Numbered from the stretch's first letter, positions 36,515-45,935 are shown. The stretch: 64,000 bases of DNA from Roseihalotalea indica (GCF_022458895.1 NZ_JAINFL010000004.1:620001-684000), one strand, 5' to 3'. The notes: a model not told the origin generated them from the letters alone. Numbers and translations are program-made.

Positions 36515-37480
36515 TTAGGTTAACTGAGCAAAAACTCGTTTTATTTTGCTTCGGATTTGCCCGTTCTGCGTCTTGCTTTTCAAAACCGGGGCGTTCATTT
36601 CAATCGTGGCAAATCCTTGCTTAAACTTTTTGACACCTTCATGCCCACCGCTGGGATTGAAGTCGTACCAGCGATACCCCTGCTCACAAGCATGAGCAAT
36701 GGATTCACGAAACATGGAAAAGATCGGTTTACGGGAAAAATATTCATCGTCAACGGCGCTATGCCAACAGACCACATGCTCAGGCCCATAAAAACACAAT
36801 CCTCCACCAATGATCATGTCCTGGTGGTACGTTAGCCAGAGTTTTACATGATCTGATGAAAGCTGATACAGGGCATCGAAAAGCTCCCAGCTATAATTTG
36901 ACGTAGCATTCTCGCCCCATCGTTCCAGGCACTTTTGATATAAACTAAAATAAGCCTGCCATTCTTCTTTAGTCGTTGCCAGCTTTACCTGATTTTCTTT
37001 CAAACCTTTTTTCACGCCCTTTTTATGGTTGGATGACCAGCGAGATAAAAGTTCGTCAAAGTCTTTTTGAAGCGGGATAACATTGGTATCATCATCCTGA
37101 AGGCTTTCATGATTAACTATCTGATGATGAGGATCGTACGGATTAATTCTCCAGTAAATATTTTCCCCCTTCAAGTAATCATAGAGTAAAGATGCATGCT
37201 CTTCCGTTAGCTCATCTGCGCTAATCCACCCCCCGTAGGTTCGGCCGGGCGACATGATATACGTGTTCGTTTTTTGCGAGATACTGGCGGGCATCACGGC
37301 CGCTTTTCCATCTGAAAACCGAACATGAAGTGCCTTGGTGGAGTATTTTGGCTCATAGCGCTCCCACACCTGATACCATCCTCTTGCGTGGAAAAACGTA
37401 GCGTACGAGCACCCCTCCCAATGGTAATCCCACAACTCGTCGGTGCTCTGATTTATGGCAATTATTGAAATATTTTTCAT
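36515..37480 (-). CDS. GNAT/FemAB-like acyltransferase (BioF2 type)
   Basis: 321 residues. The protein has two tandem GNAT-like halves. The central HKKGVKKGLKENQVKLATT and LYQKCLERWGENA motifs and the C-terminal WYDFNPSGGHEGVKKFKQGF are typical of the FemAB/BioF2-like acetyltransferase group that transfers acyl or aminoacyl groups to sugars or lipids. It directly follows the aminotransferase gene with an ATGA overlap (37477-37480). It may therefore acylate the amino sugar made by that enzyme, which is inference from position. Confidence 0.78.
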   Translation of the reverse strand: MKNISIIAINQSTDELWDYHWEGCSYATFFHARGWYQVWERYEPKYSTKALHVRFSDGKAAVMPASISQKTNTYIMSPGRTYGGWISADELTEEHASLLYDYLKGENIYWRINPYDPHHQIVNHESLQDDDTNVIPLQKDFDELLSRWSSNHKKGVKKGLKENQVKLATTKEEWQAYFSLYQKCLERWGENATSNYSWELFDALYQLSSDHVKLWLTYHQDMIIGGGLCFYGPEHVVCWHSAVDDEYFSRKPIFSMFRESIAHACEQGYRWYDFNPSGGHEGVKKFKQGFATIEMNAPVLKSKTQNGQIRSKIKRVFAQLT

Positions 37481-38661
37481 ACGGCAATCATTATTTTTTT
37501 ATCAACAAGTTGAGTAATTCGCTCGCATACCCGCATCACTTCCGATTCAACGATGGCGGTATAAATGGGCAATCTGAGTAATCGCTCACTCTCCCAAGTG
37601 GTATAGCGGTCTTGATTTACGAAATTTCCGTATGCCTGTCCGGCCGTTGATGAGTGCAGAGGCACATAATGAAAGACGGTGTGTATACCATCCCCTTTGA
37701 GGCTATCAATAATCTCCTGACGATGCTCGGCATCGGCCAGCTTTATATAGAATATATGCGCGTTACCCTTGCAACCGGATGGTATTTCGGGTAACTCTAA
37801 CAAGTTCTTATACCCCAGCGGTGACAGTTGCTGGTAATACAACTCCCAAACACTTTTTCTTTGACTGATAATTGATTCGGAATCTTCCAACTGGGCTAAA
37901 AGAAAGGCGGCATTTAGCTCGCTCGGGAGATAACTGGAACCTGGCCCTACCCAAGTATATTTATCGATCTCGCCTCTGAAAAAAGCAGCCCGGTTAGTCC
38001 CTTTCTCCCGGATAATCTCCGCTTTCTTTTTCATCCCCGGGTCATTAACGATTAAAGCTCCTCCTTCACCACAATGAATATTTTTGGTATCGTGAAAGCT
38101 GATACACCCCAGGTGTCCGATGGTACCCAGTGCCTTACCGTTATAAGTAGACCTTATGGCCTGAGCGGCATCTTCAATGACCCATAAGCCATGATTGTTC
38201 GCAATCTGCATAATCCGGTCCATATCGCAGGCGATACCGGCATAATGAACCGGAACAATGGCTTTGGTTTTACTAGTAATGGCATCTTCAATCAGATTCT
38301 CATCTATGTTCATGGTATCAGGGCGAATATCCACAAACTTGATTTTGGCACCTCGTAGCACGAAAGGATTAGCCGTAGAAACAAAGGTAAAAGATGGCAT
38401 AATTACTTCATCGCCAGGCTTTATGTCAATGAGTAGTGAAGCCATCTCTAACGCATGAGTACAGGAGGTGGTCAGCAATACTTTGGAACAGCCCATTTCT
38501 CTTTCTAACCACTGATGACATCGCGCGGTGTAGACGCCATCACCAGAAAACTTTTGTTCGCTGATAGCCCGGGCCATGTAAGCCATTTCTTTACCACAAA
38601 GCGTCGGAATATTAAAAGGAATGCCTGTTCTGATTTGATTTGATAAGGTAGCTTGTATCAC
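37477..38661 (-). CDS. wecE: dTDP-4-amino-4,6-dideoxygalactose transaminase
   Basis: 394 residues, DegT/DnrJ/EryC1 PLP-dependent fold. Landmarks: FSGDGVYTARCHQWLE, LLTTSCTHALEMASLLIDIKPGDEVIMPSFTFVSTANPF, VIEDAAQAI, SFHDTKNIHCGEGGAL (Lys forms the internal aldimine) and AAFLLAQLED. WecE (RffA) converts dTDP-4-keto-6-deoxyglucose to dTDP-Fuc4N. The acetylation partner and a flippase follow in the same operon, as in enterobacterial common antigen or similar glycans. The genes for dTDP-glucose synthesis are not in the window. Confidence 0.88.
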   Translation of the reverse strand: MIQATLSNQIRTGIPFNIPTLCGKEMAYMARAISEQKFSGDGVYTARCHQWLEREMGCSKVLLTTSCTHALEMASLLIDIKPGDEVIMPSFTFVSTANPFVLRGAKIKFVDIRPDTMNIDENLIEDAITSKTKAIVPVHYAGIACDMDRIMQIANNHGLWVIEDAAQAIRSTYNGKALGTIGHLGCISFHDTKNIHCGEGGALIVNDPGMKKKAEIIREKGTNRAAFFRGEIDKYTWVGPGSSYLPSELNAAFLLAQLEDSESIISQRKSVWELYYQQLSPLGYKNLLELPEIPSGCKGNAHIFYIKLADAEHRQEIIDSLKGDGIHTVFHYVPLHSSTAGQAYGNFVNQDRYTTWESERLLRLPIYTAIVESEVMRVCERITQLVDKKIMIAV

Positions 38662-39200
38662 AGGTAATATAATTAAAACAAGGATGTGCCATTTAGCGTG
38701 ATTAGCACATTTTTACATTACTAAATTGTTGTTTCTCATTGTACAATACACAAATATATCCATATTTTAATATTTAAACCTAATTATTAACAAGAATTTA
38801 CTGTAATAATTTATTTTTATCTACATAAAGTTACATAGTAAGTTTTACCCAACAATTTGAAATAAAAATAAACACAATTACAATTATCCTTACTTAGATG
38901 ATACTTTATTCAGAAAGACTTTCTGGCTAAGGGGACGGACTACCTGGTAGCGACCTGACAAAATCCAGTCACCCAGCCCATAGTCAATCACTCACCTGGA
39001 TGGCATTTAAGTAAAGCTCCTACTTGCCATAAGTTTTGTATTATCTCCTGGGTTTTATCGAGGGGCTATTGATGATTAGGATGGAATTGATAGCTCGTCT
39101 TTTGATCAATACTTAAAAATCAAAATGATGCCCGTCCCGGCACATCAGGCTTGGGGAAAACAAAAAATTGGTAACCACACCATCAGGTAGCTCTAGTGTA
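38662..39200. other. AT-rich intergenic region between murF-alr and the glycan operon
   Basis: 539 bases without a convincing gene. A minus-strand -7 box is at 38751-38758. The central part (38700-38880) is extremely AT-rich and may be a promoter or protein-binding region. A 33-codon minus-strand ORF with a GTG start (38890-38991, reading DYGLGDWILSGRYQVV) is open, but no family is recognised. It may be a decayed fragment. The last 200 bases hold nothing I can identify. Confidence 0.4.
38751..38758 (-). promoter_or_regulatory. Candidate -7 box of the glycan operon
   Basis: TATATTTG on the minus strand matches TAnnTTTG exactly. The -33 position shows no TTTG. It gives a leader of about 85 bases before the wecE start. 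Confidence 0.4.
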
Positions 39201-41678
39201 TCAGCTTTCCCGAAAAAAAACGCGTTTAACCCGCTCTCCGATGTTGGTCAGAATTTCGTAGGGAATTGTATCAATTTGCTGAGCTAGTGATGTTACTGAA
39301 ATGGGGGCTCCGAATACGATGACCTCATCTCCTTCGGCGACCTCTATGCCCGTGATGTCTATCATCGTCATATCCATGCAGATACTACCAATAGTTGGTG
39401 CCCACTGCCCGTTAACCCAGACTTTCGCCCGCCCGTTGCCAAAGCCCCGGTCAAAACCGTCGGCGTAGCCAATTGCGATGGTGGCGGTTGTGCTATCCTG
39501 TAGCACGGCGCCCCGCCGGCCATACCCTACGGTCTCACCTTTTTTCAAATACTTGATCTGTGAAATCACGGTTTTTAGCGTACTTACTGGCTGTAACAGC
39601 ACTGATTCTTGTCCGGCAGGTTCCACTCCATACAGCCCAATACCTAAACGAACCATATCCCATTGATACTCAGGAAAACGGATTATGCCAGCCGAATTGA
39701 GGATATGCCGAATGGGTTGATACCCCAAAACCTGGGTTAACTGTTTGTACCCCTGTTTGTATAGCTGTATCTGTTGTAGTGTAAATGCATCGTGCTGGTG
39801 TTCGTCTGAAGCGGCCAGATGACTAAAAATACTGGCAACTTTCAGCGAATGCTGTTGCAACAACTGACTAAGCTCGGTCAGTTCATCCGGTGAGAACCCC
39901 AACCGGTGCATACCGGTATCCAGTTTCAGATGAATGGGAACCTGATTTACCCGACCGCCCAGGGAGTCTATGAAAAGGTGCAGCATTCGCAGGCTATAAA
40001 TCTCGGGTTCTAGCCGATAATCAGCCATTTTCACAAAAGTATCCGGTGATGGATTGAGTACCAGTACCGGGGTGCGTATGCCATGTTCCCGCAGCATCAC
40101 TCCTTCATCGGCATAGGCTACTCCGAGATAATCTACCTGATGGAATTGCAGCAGATTAGCAATCTCAAACGAAGCTCCACCGTAAGAAAAGGCTTTCACC
40201 ATCACCATCATTTTTGTGTCAGGTGCTAACTTTCCTCGGTATACATTCAGGTTGTGTGTCAGGGCATCCAGATTAATCTCCAGTACCGTACTGTGAATTT
40301 TCTGCTGAAGGCGCTGCACGATCTGTTCAAAATGAAACGTACGGGCTCCTTTTACCAAAATACTTTCATTACGGAAATGATCTGGACGAAACTGCTCTAA
40401 AAATGCCAAGGTATTCTCAAACAATTGTGTTTGAAACGAACAGGTTTGAAAAAGCTTTTTCTGTTCCAGCATCTTAGGGCCAATGCCAATTAACCGACGT
40501 ACCCCTTTTTCCACCAGAAGTGCAGCTACATTCTGATACAGAACATCATCGCTCTGACCACTTTGTAGCACATCAGAGAGAATCACTGTGTAATGCTCGC
40601 TCTGAGACTGTTGCTTCAGAAAATCCAGGCCCATCTGCAAGCTGACCAAGTCATTGCTGTAACTATCATCTACCAGATAACACTGGTTGATGCCCTGCTT
40701 CAGTTCCATCCGCATAGAAACGGGTTTGAGTTGCAGCAACGCTATTTGCCACATTTCAATAGCATATCTCTGGCTTATTCCAAAGACTAAACTATGAGAG
40801 ATATTTTCCAGTGAAGCTTCATCTTGAAAGGGCACCTTTATGACTATCGGTTTCCTATCTCTCGGCTGCAAGGTAATTTCGGTCCCCTCGACCTTTTTGT
40901 TCCAGATCACGAAACAGGTGGCTTGAGCATCAGACTTGGTAGACCAGGTATACAGTCGGTCCGATGAGTAGACCTCGTTGAGCACTTGATCAACCTGCTC
41001 ATAATCTTTCCGATAGATAATAGAAGATGAGGCTGAGAAAAGACGTGCTTTCTCACGGATCTTTTCTTCCCGATTCTCAAAGCCCTCGTCGTGGGCAGAA
41101 CCAATATTGGTAAAAATTCCGATTGTAGGCTGCAAGACTTGAACCAGGTTATTCATTTCACCCACCTGAGAAATCCCAGCTTCAAATACTCCTAGGGTAT
41201 GCGAATCATTCATTGCCCACACGGACAATGGCACTCCAATCTGGGAGTTATAACTTTTTGGGTTTCTTACTACTGACTCACTGGCCGACAATAATTGGCT
41301 GAGCCACTCCTTTACAATGGTTTTTCCATTACTACCGGTGATACCAACCACCGGAATAGTAAACTGCTGGCGATGATAGGCCACAATTTGCTGTAACGCC
41401 TGCACGCTATTATCTACCAGCAAAATATTAGCGTCTGGCAACCCCTGATGATGCGGTTTCTCCAGCACGAATTGGCGCACCCCTTGTGCGTATAAAGCAT
41501 CAATATATTCATGCCCGTTGTGGCGCTCGCCTTGTATTGCAAAAAATAAGGAAGCTTCGTTCTGAATACCACTTCGGCTATCAGTCAGCAGGTACTGAAT
41601 TGGTAACTGAGGCTGACAAAGCTGAAGCGGATTTCCCCCTACCAGATTAGCTATTTTAGAAAATGTGATCATGCCCAA
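39201..41678 (-). CDS. Bifunctional MurF-Alr: UDP-MurNAc-tripeptide:D-Ala-D-Ala ligase / alanine racemase
   Basis: 825 residues, two fused enzymes. Residues 1 to about 455 are a Mur ligase with TDSRSGIQNEASLFFAIQGERHNGHEYI, ATP loop GITGSNGKTIVKEW, and GIFTNIGSAHDEGFEN. The rest is a fold-III alanine racemase: LEINLDALTHNLNVYR, VMVKAFSYGGAS (PLP Lys), HLKLDTGMHRLGF, MVRLGIGLYGVEPA, VGYGRRG and SICMDMTMIDIT. Both active sites look complete. The fusion supplies D-Ala and attaches D-Ala-D-Ala in peptidoglycan synthesis in the cytoplasm. This gene fusion is common in Bacteroidota. Confidence 0.94.
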   Translation of the reverse strand: MGMITFSKIANLVGGNPLQLCQPQLPIQYLLTDSRSGIQNEASLFFAIQGERHNGHEYIDALYAQGVRQFVLEKPHHQGLPDANILLVDNSVQALQQIVAYHRQQFTIPVVGITGSNGKTIVKEWLSQLLSASESVVRNPKSYNSQIGVPLSVWAMNDSHTLGVFEAGISQVGEMNNLVQVLQPTIGIFTNIGSAHDEGFENREEKIREKARLFSASSSIIYRKDYEQVDQVLNEVYSSDRLYTWSTKSDAQATCFVIWNKKVEGTEITLQPRDRKPIVIKVPFQDEASLENISHSLVFGISQRYAIEMWQIALLQLKPVSMRMELKQGINQCYLVDDSYSNDLVSLQMGLDFLKQQSQSEHYTVILSDVLQSGQSDDVLYQNVAALLVEKGVRRLIGIGPKMLEQKKLFQTCSFQTQLFENTLAFLEQFRPDHFRNESILVKGARTFHFEQIVQRLQQKIHSTVLEINLDALTHNLNVYRGKLAPDTKMMVMVKAFSYGGASFEIANLLQFHQVDYLGVAYADEGVMLREHGIRTPVLVLNPSPDTFVKMADYRLEPEIYSLRMLHLFIDSLGGRVNQVPIHLKLDTGMHRLGFSPDELTELSQLLQQHSLKVASIFSHLAASDEHQHDAFTLQQIQLYKQGYKQLTQVLGYQPIRHILNSAGIIRFPEYQWDMVRLGIGLYGVEPAGQESVLLQPVSTLKTVISQIKYLKKGETVGYGRRGAVLQDSTTATIAIGYADGFDRGFGNGRAKVWVNGQWAPTIGSICMDMTMIDITGIEVAEGDEVIVFGAPISVTSLAQQIDTIPYEILTNIGERVKRVFFRES

Positions 41679-41793
41679 TATTTAATTTGCAATGTCCCGA
41701 CTGATTAGTTTTACGTCATCAAAGAAATTGGTAGAATTGCATCTGCAAGATGATAAAAATACAAGAGTAAGTTAACGCTACAGCCCCTAAAGA

Positions 41794-42714
41794 TTGATTA
41801 CCATCCACCACCTTACTAAGTCGTTTAACGGCTTTACGGCCGTCAATGATCTGAACCTGCACATTGAGCAAGGAGCCTATGTAGCGCTGCTGGGACCTAA
41901 CGGGGCGGGTAAAACTACCTTAGTGGAAATGATTGAAGGATTGCAGACACCTACCTCTGGCGAGATTACCATTAATAACCAAAACTGGCAGCATCATGCC
42001 GATGACCTGCGGCGGCTGATCGGCCTCTCCTTACAGGAAACGAAGTTTGTGGATAAGATGACTGTTAAGGAAACGCTTGATCTGTTCGGTAGCTTTTACC
42101 ATCTACCTCAACAGCGCACTCGTGAAATACTGCAAGCGGTTAATCTGGAATCCAAGCAAAACACTTTTACCGTTAAACTATCTGGTGGACAACGGCAGCG
42201 ACTGGCACTGGGGGTAGCCCTGATGAATGAGCCTCAGGTATTACTGTTAGATGAACCTACTACCGGCCTGGACCCCAATGCCCGGCGCGAGGTGTGGGAC
42301 ATTCTCACTCAGCTTCGCCAAAAGCAACACACCACCATGATTCTGACCACGCACTATATGGAGGAAGCGCAATACCTGTGTGACCGCATTGTGATTATGG
42401 ATCAGGGGAAAATTCTGGCCGATGGCACGCTGGAAAACTTACTGGATATGTATGACCAGGGCGAAATTATTTCTTTCCGGCTGGAACAGCCGCTATTGCC
42501 CGAAATGACGCGAGAGATCCCCGGCTTGCAACACTATGATAACCAGAACGCTTACCATGAAGGACAGTTGATTGTGGATGAGATTACAAGCGCGCTACCC
42601 GCTTTTTTAGCCTTGATTGAGCGCCATCAATTGGGTATGCGGGAGTTAGAATGCCGCAAGAAAACCCTGGATGACTTATTTGTTTCTATGACTGGAAGGA
42701 GGTTAGATGCGTAG
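41794..42714 (+). CDS. ABC transporter ATP-binding protein (ABC-2 exporter)
   Basis: 306 residues. It starts at TTG 41794 because a stop codon lies two codons upstream and no ATG is near. The ATP loop is LLGPNGAGKTTLVEMIEGL, the signature is LSGGQRQRLALGVAL, Walker B is VLLLDEPTTGLDPNARREVWD and the H-loop is ILTTHYMEEAQYL. This pattern is of the DrrA/NatA type. It powers the permease encoded by the overlapping next gene (8-base overlap). The substrate is unknown. Confidence 0.9.
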   Translation: MITIHHLTKSFNGFTAVNDLNLHIEQGAYVALLGPNGAGKTTLVEMIEGLQTPTSGEITINNQNWQHHADDLRRLIGLSLQETKFVDKMTVKETLDLFGSFYHLPQQRTREILQAVNLESKQNTFTVKLSGGQRQRLALGVALMNEPQVLLLDEPTTGLDPNARREVWDILTQLRQKQHTTMILTTHYMEEAQYLCDRIVIMDQGKILADGTLENLLDMYDQGEIISFRLEQPLLPEMTREIPGLQHYDNQNAYHEGQLIVDEITSALPAFLALIERHQLGMRELECRKKTLDDLFVSMTGRRLDA

Positions 42715-43741
42715 CCCACTGGTACAACTCATGCTGATGCAATTTCGCGAGTTTTTCCGCGAACCGGCTATTCTGTTCTGGTCGTTCGGATTTCCGATTG
42801 CCATTGCGGCGGCACTGGGCTTCGCGTTTACAGCGCAGGAAGAACCGACCCGCACGGTAGCCGTGATTACTCAGGATGCACAAACCATTGACTCCCTACA
42901 GCAATTAGTCCAATCAGCACCGGATACCACGCGCATCCGGTTTATTCCTGCCACTGAAGACAGCGCCATATTGCAACTTAAACGAGGGCAGATTAACCTC
43001 TACCTTAGCCAAAACCAAACCCAATGGCAGGCACATTATGACCCGCAGAATACGGAAGCTCGCCTGACCTATTTACTACTGCAACAATCCCTGGAACCAG
43101 CCTCTTCCCCCATGCTGACGCAGCAACGCATCACGACTCCCGGACAACGTTATATTGATTTCCTGATTCCCGGGCTCATCGCTCTGGGGATTATGAACTC
43201 CCTACTTTGGGGTATGGGCTGGTCGCTGATTGAGATGCGGATCAAAAAGTTGCTGCGAAGAATTATTGCCACGCCCCTGGCTCGGTCTACCTTTTTACTT
43301 TCCTATCTTTTTACGAGAACCATTCTGGCCCTGCTGGAGGCACTTATTGTTTTTCTGTTTTCCTATCTCTTGTTTGGAGTAACTATTCAGGGAAGTGGTT
43401 TAGCTGCTCTTCTTGCCTTTTTAGGCGGCATAGTAGCCTTTGGTGGGGTATCCGTACTTATATCGTCTCGTACGGATCGTACTCATATTGGTAATGGTTT
43501 GATCAACGTGTTTGTACTGCCTATGACCATTCTTTCCGGCATTTTCTTCAGCTACCGCAGCTTTCCAGAGTGGGCAGTGGCCGTGATTGAAAAACTACCC
43601 CTCACCCTATTGGCCGATGCCTTGCGGGAAATCTTTATTGAGGGTGCCACCCTGCCGGATGTACTCCCTCAGATAGTCGGTTTATTTGCTTTTGGAATAA
43701 CCTTCTTTTTGATCGGGCTGCGGATCTACAAATGGTACTAA
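42707..43741 (+). CDS. ABC-2 type transporter permease
   Basis: 344 residues. An N-terminal helix (AILFWSFGFPIAIAAALGF) is followed by an extracytoplasmic domain of about 130 residues. Five more helices come after it (IDFLIPGLIALGIMNSLLWGMGW, FLLSYLFTRTILALLEALIVFLFSY and so on). The FLIPGLIALGIM and NVFVLPMTILSGIFFSY motifs are those of ABC-2 permeases. It partners with the ATPase at 41794 as an exporter of unknown substrate, perhaps a drug, lipid or glycan. Confidence 0.9.
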   Translation: MRSPLVQLMLMQFREFFREPAILFWSFGFPIAIAAALGFAFTAQEEPTRTVAVITQDAQTIDSLQQLVQSAPDTTRIRFIPATEDSAILQLKRGQINLYLSQNQTQWQAHYDPQNTEARLTYLLLQQSLEPASSPMLTQQRITTPGQRYIDFLIPGLIALGIMNSLLWGMGWSLIEMRIKKLLRRIIATPLARSTFLLSYLFTRTILALLEALIVFLFSYLLFGVTIQGSGLAALLAFLGGIVAFGGVSVLISSRTDRTHIGNGLINVFVLPMTILSGIFFSYRSFPEWAVAVIEKLPLTLLADALREIFIEGATLPDVLPQIVGLFAFGITFFLIGLRIYKWY

Positions 43742-43853
43742 CTCCTGATCTGGCTCGCTGTATTGCTGGCCTATTACAGAAACTCTACTTTCCCGGATAA
43801 ATAATAGACATTATTATGATTTTCTTAGATGTACCGGAAGTGGGAGGCAGTCA

Positions 43854-43885
43854 GCAGGAGGCTGTACAGGGGACCCGCCTCCTGC
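43854..43885. repeat. 9-bp stem-loop
   Basis: GCAGGAGGC (43854-43862) pairs with GCCTCCTGC (43877-43885), loop 14 bases. No strong T-run follows, so it is a weak terminator for the ABC operon or a regulatory element. A second GGGAGGC copy just upstream (43842-43848) could compete for pairing. Confidence 0.45.
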
Positions 43886-43963
43886 AATACTTTTAAGGCT
43901 TCTTTTATAAAATGGATACTTATATAATTATCAGAATACAATCTTAGAGGCGGAAATTGTCCG

Positions 43964-43977
43964 GAATTGAACAATTC
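43964..43977. promoter_or_regulatory. Palindrome GAATTG-AA-CAATTC, candidate operator
   Basis: Two perfect 6-base half sites with a 2-base centre, about 125 bases upstream of the ATG at 44103. The bound protein is unknown. Confidence 0.3.
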
Positions 43978-44102
43978 TGTTCACAAACGCACATTTTTTC
44001 CTTGCAATTTATTTATAAATCACTGATATTCAACACTCTAAGATTATGGCATTCTGATTGAATCTTACTAACCGATTCTTAACTATTATAATCCGACCAA
44101 CG

Positions 44103-45047
44103 ATGAAATTGTACAAACTAACCTCTATCTTTTTGTTAGTGCTAGGAGTAAGCTTTGCTAACGCTTCTACTGACGATCAGGAACCCTATCTCACCAAATC
44201 TTTTACCCTGAATGGACGTGGCGACTTGTTAGTTAAAACCTCGGGGGGCAGCATTGAGGTGACCGGGCAAAGCAGCAACCAGGTAGAAGTCAATATGTAT
44301 GTTAAAAAGAATGGCTCATGGGGTGGCTGGTTTGGCAGCAAGGACGATGAAGATCTGTCCGAATACCTGGAAGACTATGAAATTGAAATTGATCAGCAAG
44401 GCAACCAGATTATCGCAACGGCCAAGCGCAAAGGCAGCGGCTGGGGTAATAACAACCTGAGCATATCTTTCAAAGTTAAAGTTCCCCGCGATATCTCTAC
44501 TGACCTTTCTACTAGCGGGGGCTCCATTTCTTTAGCTGACCTCGAAGGAAGCCATGAAGTAAGCACCAGCGGGGGAAGTCTAAACTTTGACCATGTAACC
44601 GGTACTACTGAGGCCCGCACCTCAGGCGGTAGTATCAATGTAGATGACTACCAGGGCACATTAGACGCCAAAACCAGCGGCGGCTCTATCCGGGTTTACG
44701 ATTCTGAAGGTAATCTGGCCGTGAACACGTCTGGCGGAAGCATTGTGCTGGATGACGTTCGTGGAAGTGTGGAAGCGTATACCAGCGGTGGTAGCATTCG
44801 CGCTGATATTCGTTCACTGGAAGATCAGCTTACCCTAAAAACCAGCGGTGGTAGCATCAATGCCGTGATTCCTTCCGGCTTAGGCTTAAATTTAGATTTA
44901 GCCGGTAACCGGGTAAATACCGAACTACAAAACTTCACCGGCCGCTCAGAGAAAAACAGTATTCAGGGCAGCATTAATGGCGGTGGCATTGACGTTACCA
45001 TGCGAACTTCCGGCGGATCAGTTAACCTGGATTATCGCAGCCTATAA
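44103..45047 (+). CDS. DUF4097-type beta-helix protein with nine TSGGS repeats
   Basis: 314 residues from the ATG at 44103, which begins a signal peptide (MKLYKLTSIFLLVLGVSFANA). The mature protein contains nine T-S-G-G-S motifs (eight followed by I/L, the last by V), mostly 18-20 residues apart, for example VKTSGGSIEV, STSGGSISL, RTSGGSINV, NTSGGSIVL and RTSGGSVNL. Such a regular ladder predicts a right-handed beta-helix. DUF4097/adhesin-like proteins are secreted. Nearby are two further DUF4097-type proteins and a sigma/anti-sigma pair. It ends with a strong terminator. Function is unknown. Confidence 0.85.
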   Translation: MKLYKLTSIFLLVLGVSFANASTDDQEPYLTKSFTLNGRGDLLVKTSGGSIEVTGQSSNQVEVNMYVKKNGSWGGWFGSKDDEDLSEYLEDYEIEIDQQGNQIIATAKRKGSGWGNNNLSISFKVKVPRDISTDLSTSGGSISLADLEGSHEVSTSGGSLNFDHVTGTTEARTSGGSINVDDYQGTLDAKTSGGSIRVYDSEGNLAVNTSGGSIVLDDVRGSVEAYTSGGSIRADIRSLEDQLTLKTSGGSINAVIPSGLGLNLDLAGNRVNTELQNFTGRSEKNSIQGSINGGGIDVTMRTSGGSVNLDYRSL

Positions 45048-45073
45048 GATTTTCCCAGCTCTCACAAAAATAG

Positions 45074-45101
45074 AAAGGAGGCTAAATGGCCTCCTTTTTT
45101 T
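45074..45101 (+). terminator. Terminator of the TSGGS-repeat gene
   Basis: Stem AAAGGAGGC (45074-45082) pairs with GCCTCCTTT (45089-45097), followed by a T-run to 45101. Confidence 0.8.
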
Positions 45102-45216
45102 ATGCATATGACGTATTATCGTGATTGTTTGGCTACTTCAAAAACATCATGACTGATGTTCCTACGTAACCTCTCTGAACTGATATCCTCTCTAATACAA
45201 ACGATTAATAAGTCAC

Positions 45217-45903
45217 TCAGGAACCAGCTCTTCTGAAATAAATATCGTTGCTGATGGACTCTAGCTGCACTTTAATGCCACCTCCGGCCACGGTTCCTTC
45301 AATTTCCCAGCCTACCGGACTGCTACGGTGACGTTCGCGCCTGGAGGAGTCATCTAAGGCTAATTCCAGATTCGAGTAGACCTCACCGGTAATGGATTTC
45401 ATGGTAACGGTAGCACCTTGTTGCCCGGGCCAATCCACATCTACAAAACCACTAAGTGATTTTGCATAAACAGGAGCTTGTGCACCTTGTATGGTAATGT
45501 CCCCGCCCAGCGTTTCTACATGCAGCGGTGCTTTGGCTGGCACAAAAACCTCGTAAACAATAAAGCTACAGTAACTTCGTCCATTAACATGGTAATTACG
45601 GCCTTCGCAATCACCTTCGTATAGTGTCTGTGGTTCCTCAATGTCTGAGATCACTCGAATTTGAGTAGCAGTATTTTCGGTGGTCATTGACCAGACATCG
45701 TTCTGAGTATTGTCATTTATTGTTACACTGGCCCGTACAGAAAGCTCATCCCGGTCCCAGGTTTTGATCTCTATAGTATTAGCATATTTAAGTTCAAGAT
45801 AAACCTCCTGGCCACTTTGCCAAGGAGTGCTTTCTTCTTCCAATCGTTGTGCCCAGCCTATAGAATAGCTGAACAGGCAAAAAATTACCAGATAATATTT
45901 CAT
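45217..45903 (-). CDS. DUF4097-like secreted protein (second of the pair)
   Basis: 228 residues with signal peptide MKYYLVIFCLFSYSIGWAQ. The mature part starts LEEESTPWQSGQEVYLELKYANTIEIKTW and continues with beta ladders (VHVETLGGDITI-type HVETLGGDITIQGAQAPVYAKSLSGFVDVDW, then TVTMKSITGEVYSNLE, GTVAGGGIKVQLESISNDIYFRR). The last segment parallels the C-terminus of the upstream paralogue (GTINSGGVDMQVKSISGNIYLRK), so the two are related. Cys residues at CEGRNYHVNGRSYC may form a disulfide. It lies downstream of a terminator-like hairpin at 45936-45976. Confidence 0.8.
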   Translation of the reverse strand: MKYYLVIFCLFSYSIGWAQRLEEESTPWQSGQEVYLELKYANTIEIKTWDRDELSVRASVTINDNTQNDVWSMTTENTATQIRVISDIEEPQTLYEGDCEGRNYHVNGRSYCSFIVYEVFVPAKAPLHVETLGGDITIQGAQAPVYAKSLSGFVDVDWPGQQGATVTMKSITGEVYSNLELALDDSSRRERHRSSPVGWEIEGTVAGGGIKVQLESISNDIYFRRAGS

Positions 45904-45935
45904 AGCTCGGATAGGGTTGATGTCGAAAGGGTTGT

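Larger units (their letters stand above)
43742..44102. other. Intergenic region before the TSGGS-repeat protein
   Basis: 361 bases without a gene. It contains a 9-bp stem-loop (43854-43885) and a 14-base near-perfect palindrome (43964-43977) that could be an operator. No TAnnTTTG box was found, so the promoter may use an ECF sigma factor. The ATG at 44103 is preceded by a TTG-started reading frame from 44058 that I consider leader. Confidence 0.45.

Noticed and set aside
38890..38991. 33-codon minus-strand ORF in the murF-alr/wecE gap
   Set aside because: No promoter, no known family and a GTG start; too weak to call a gene, though it may be a remnant.
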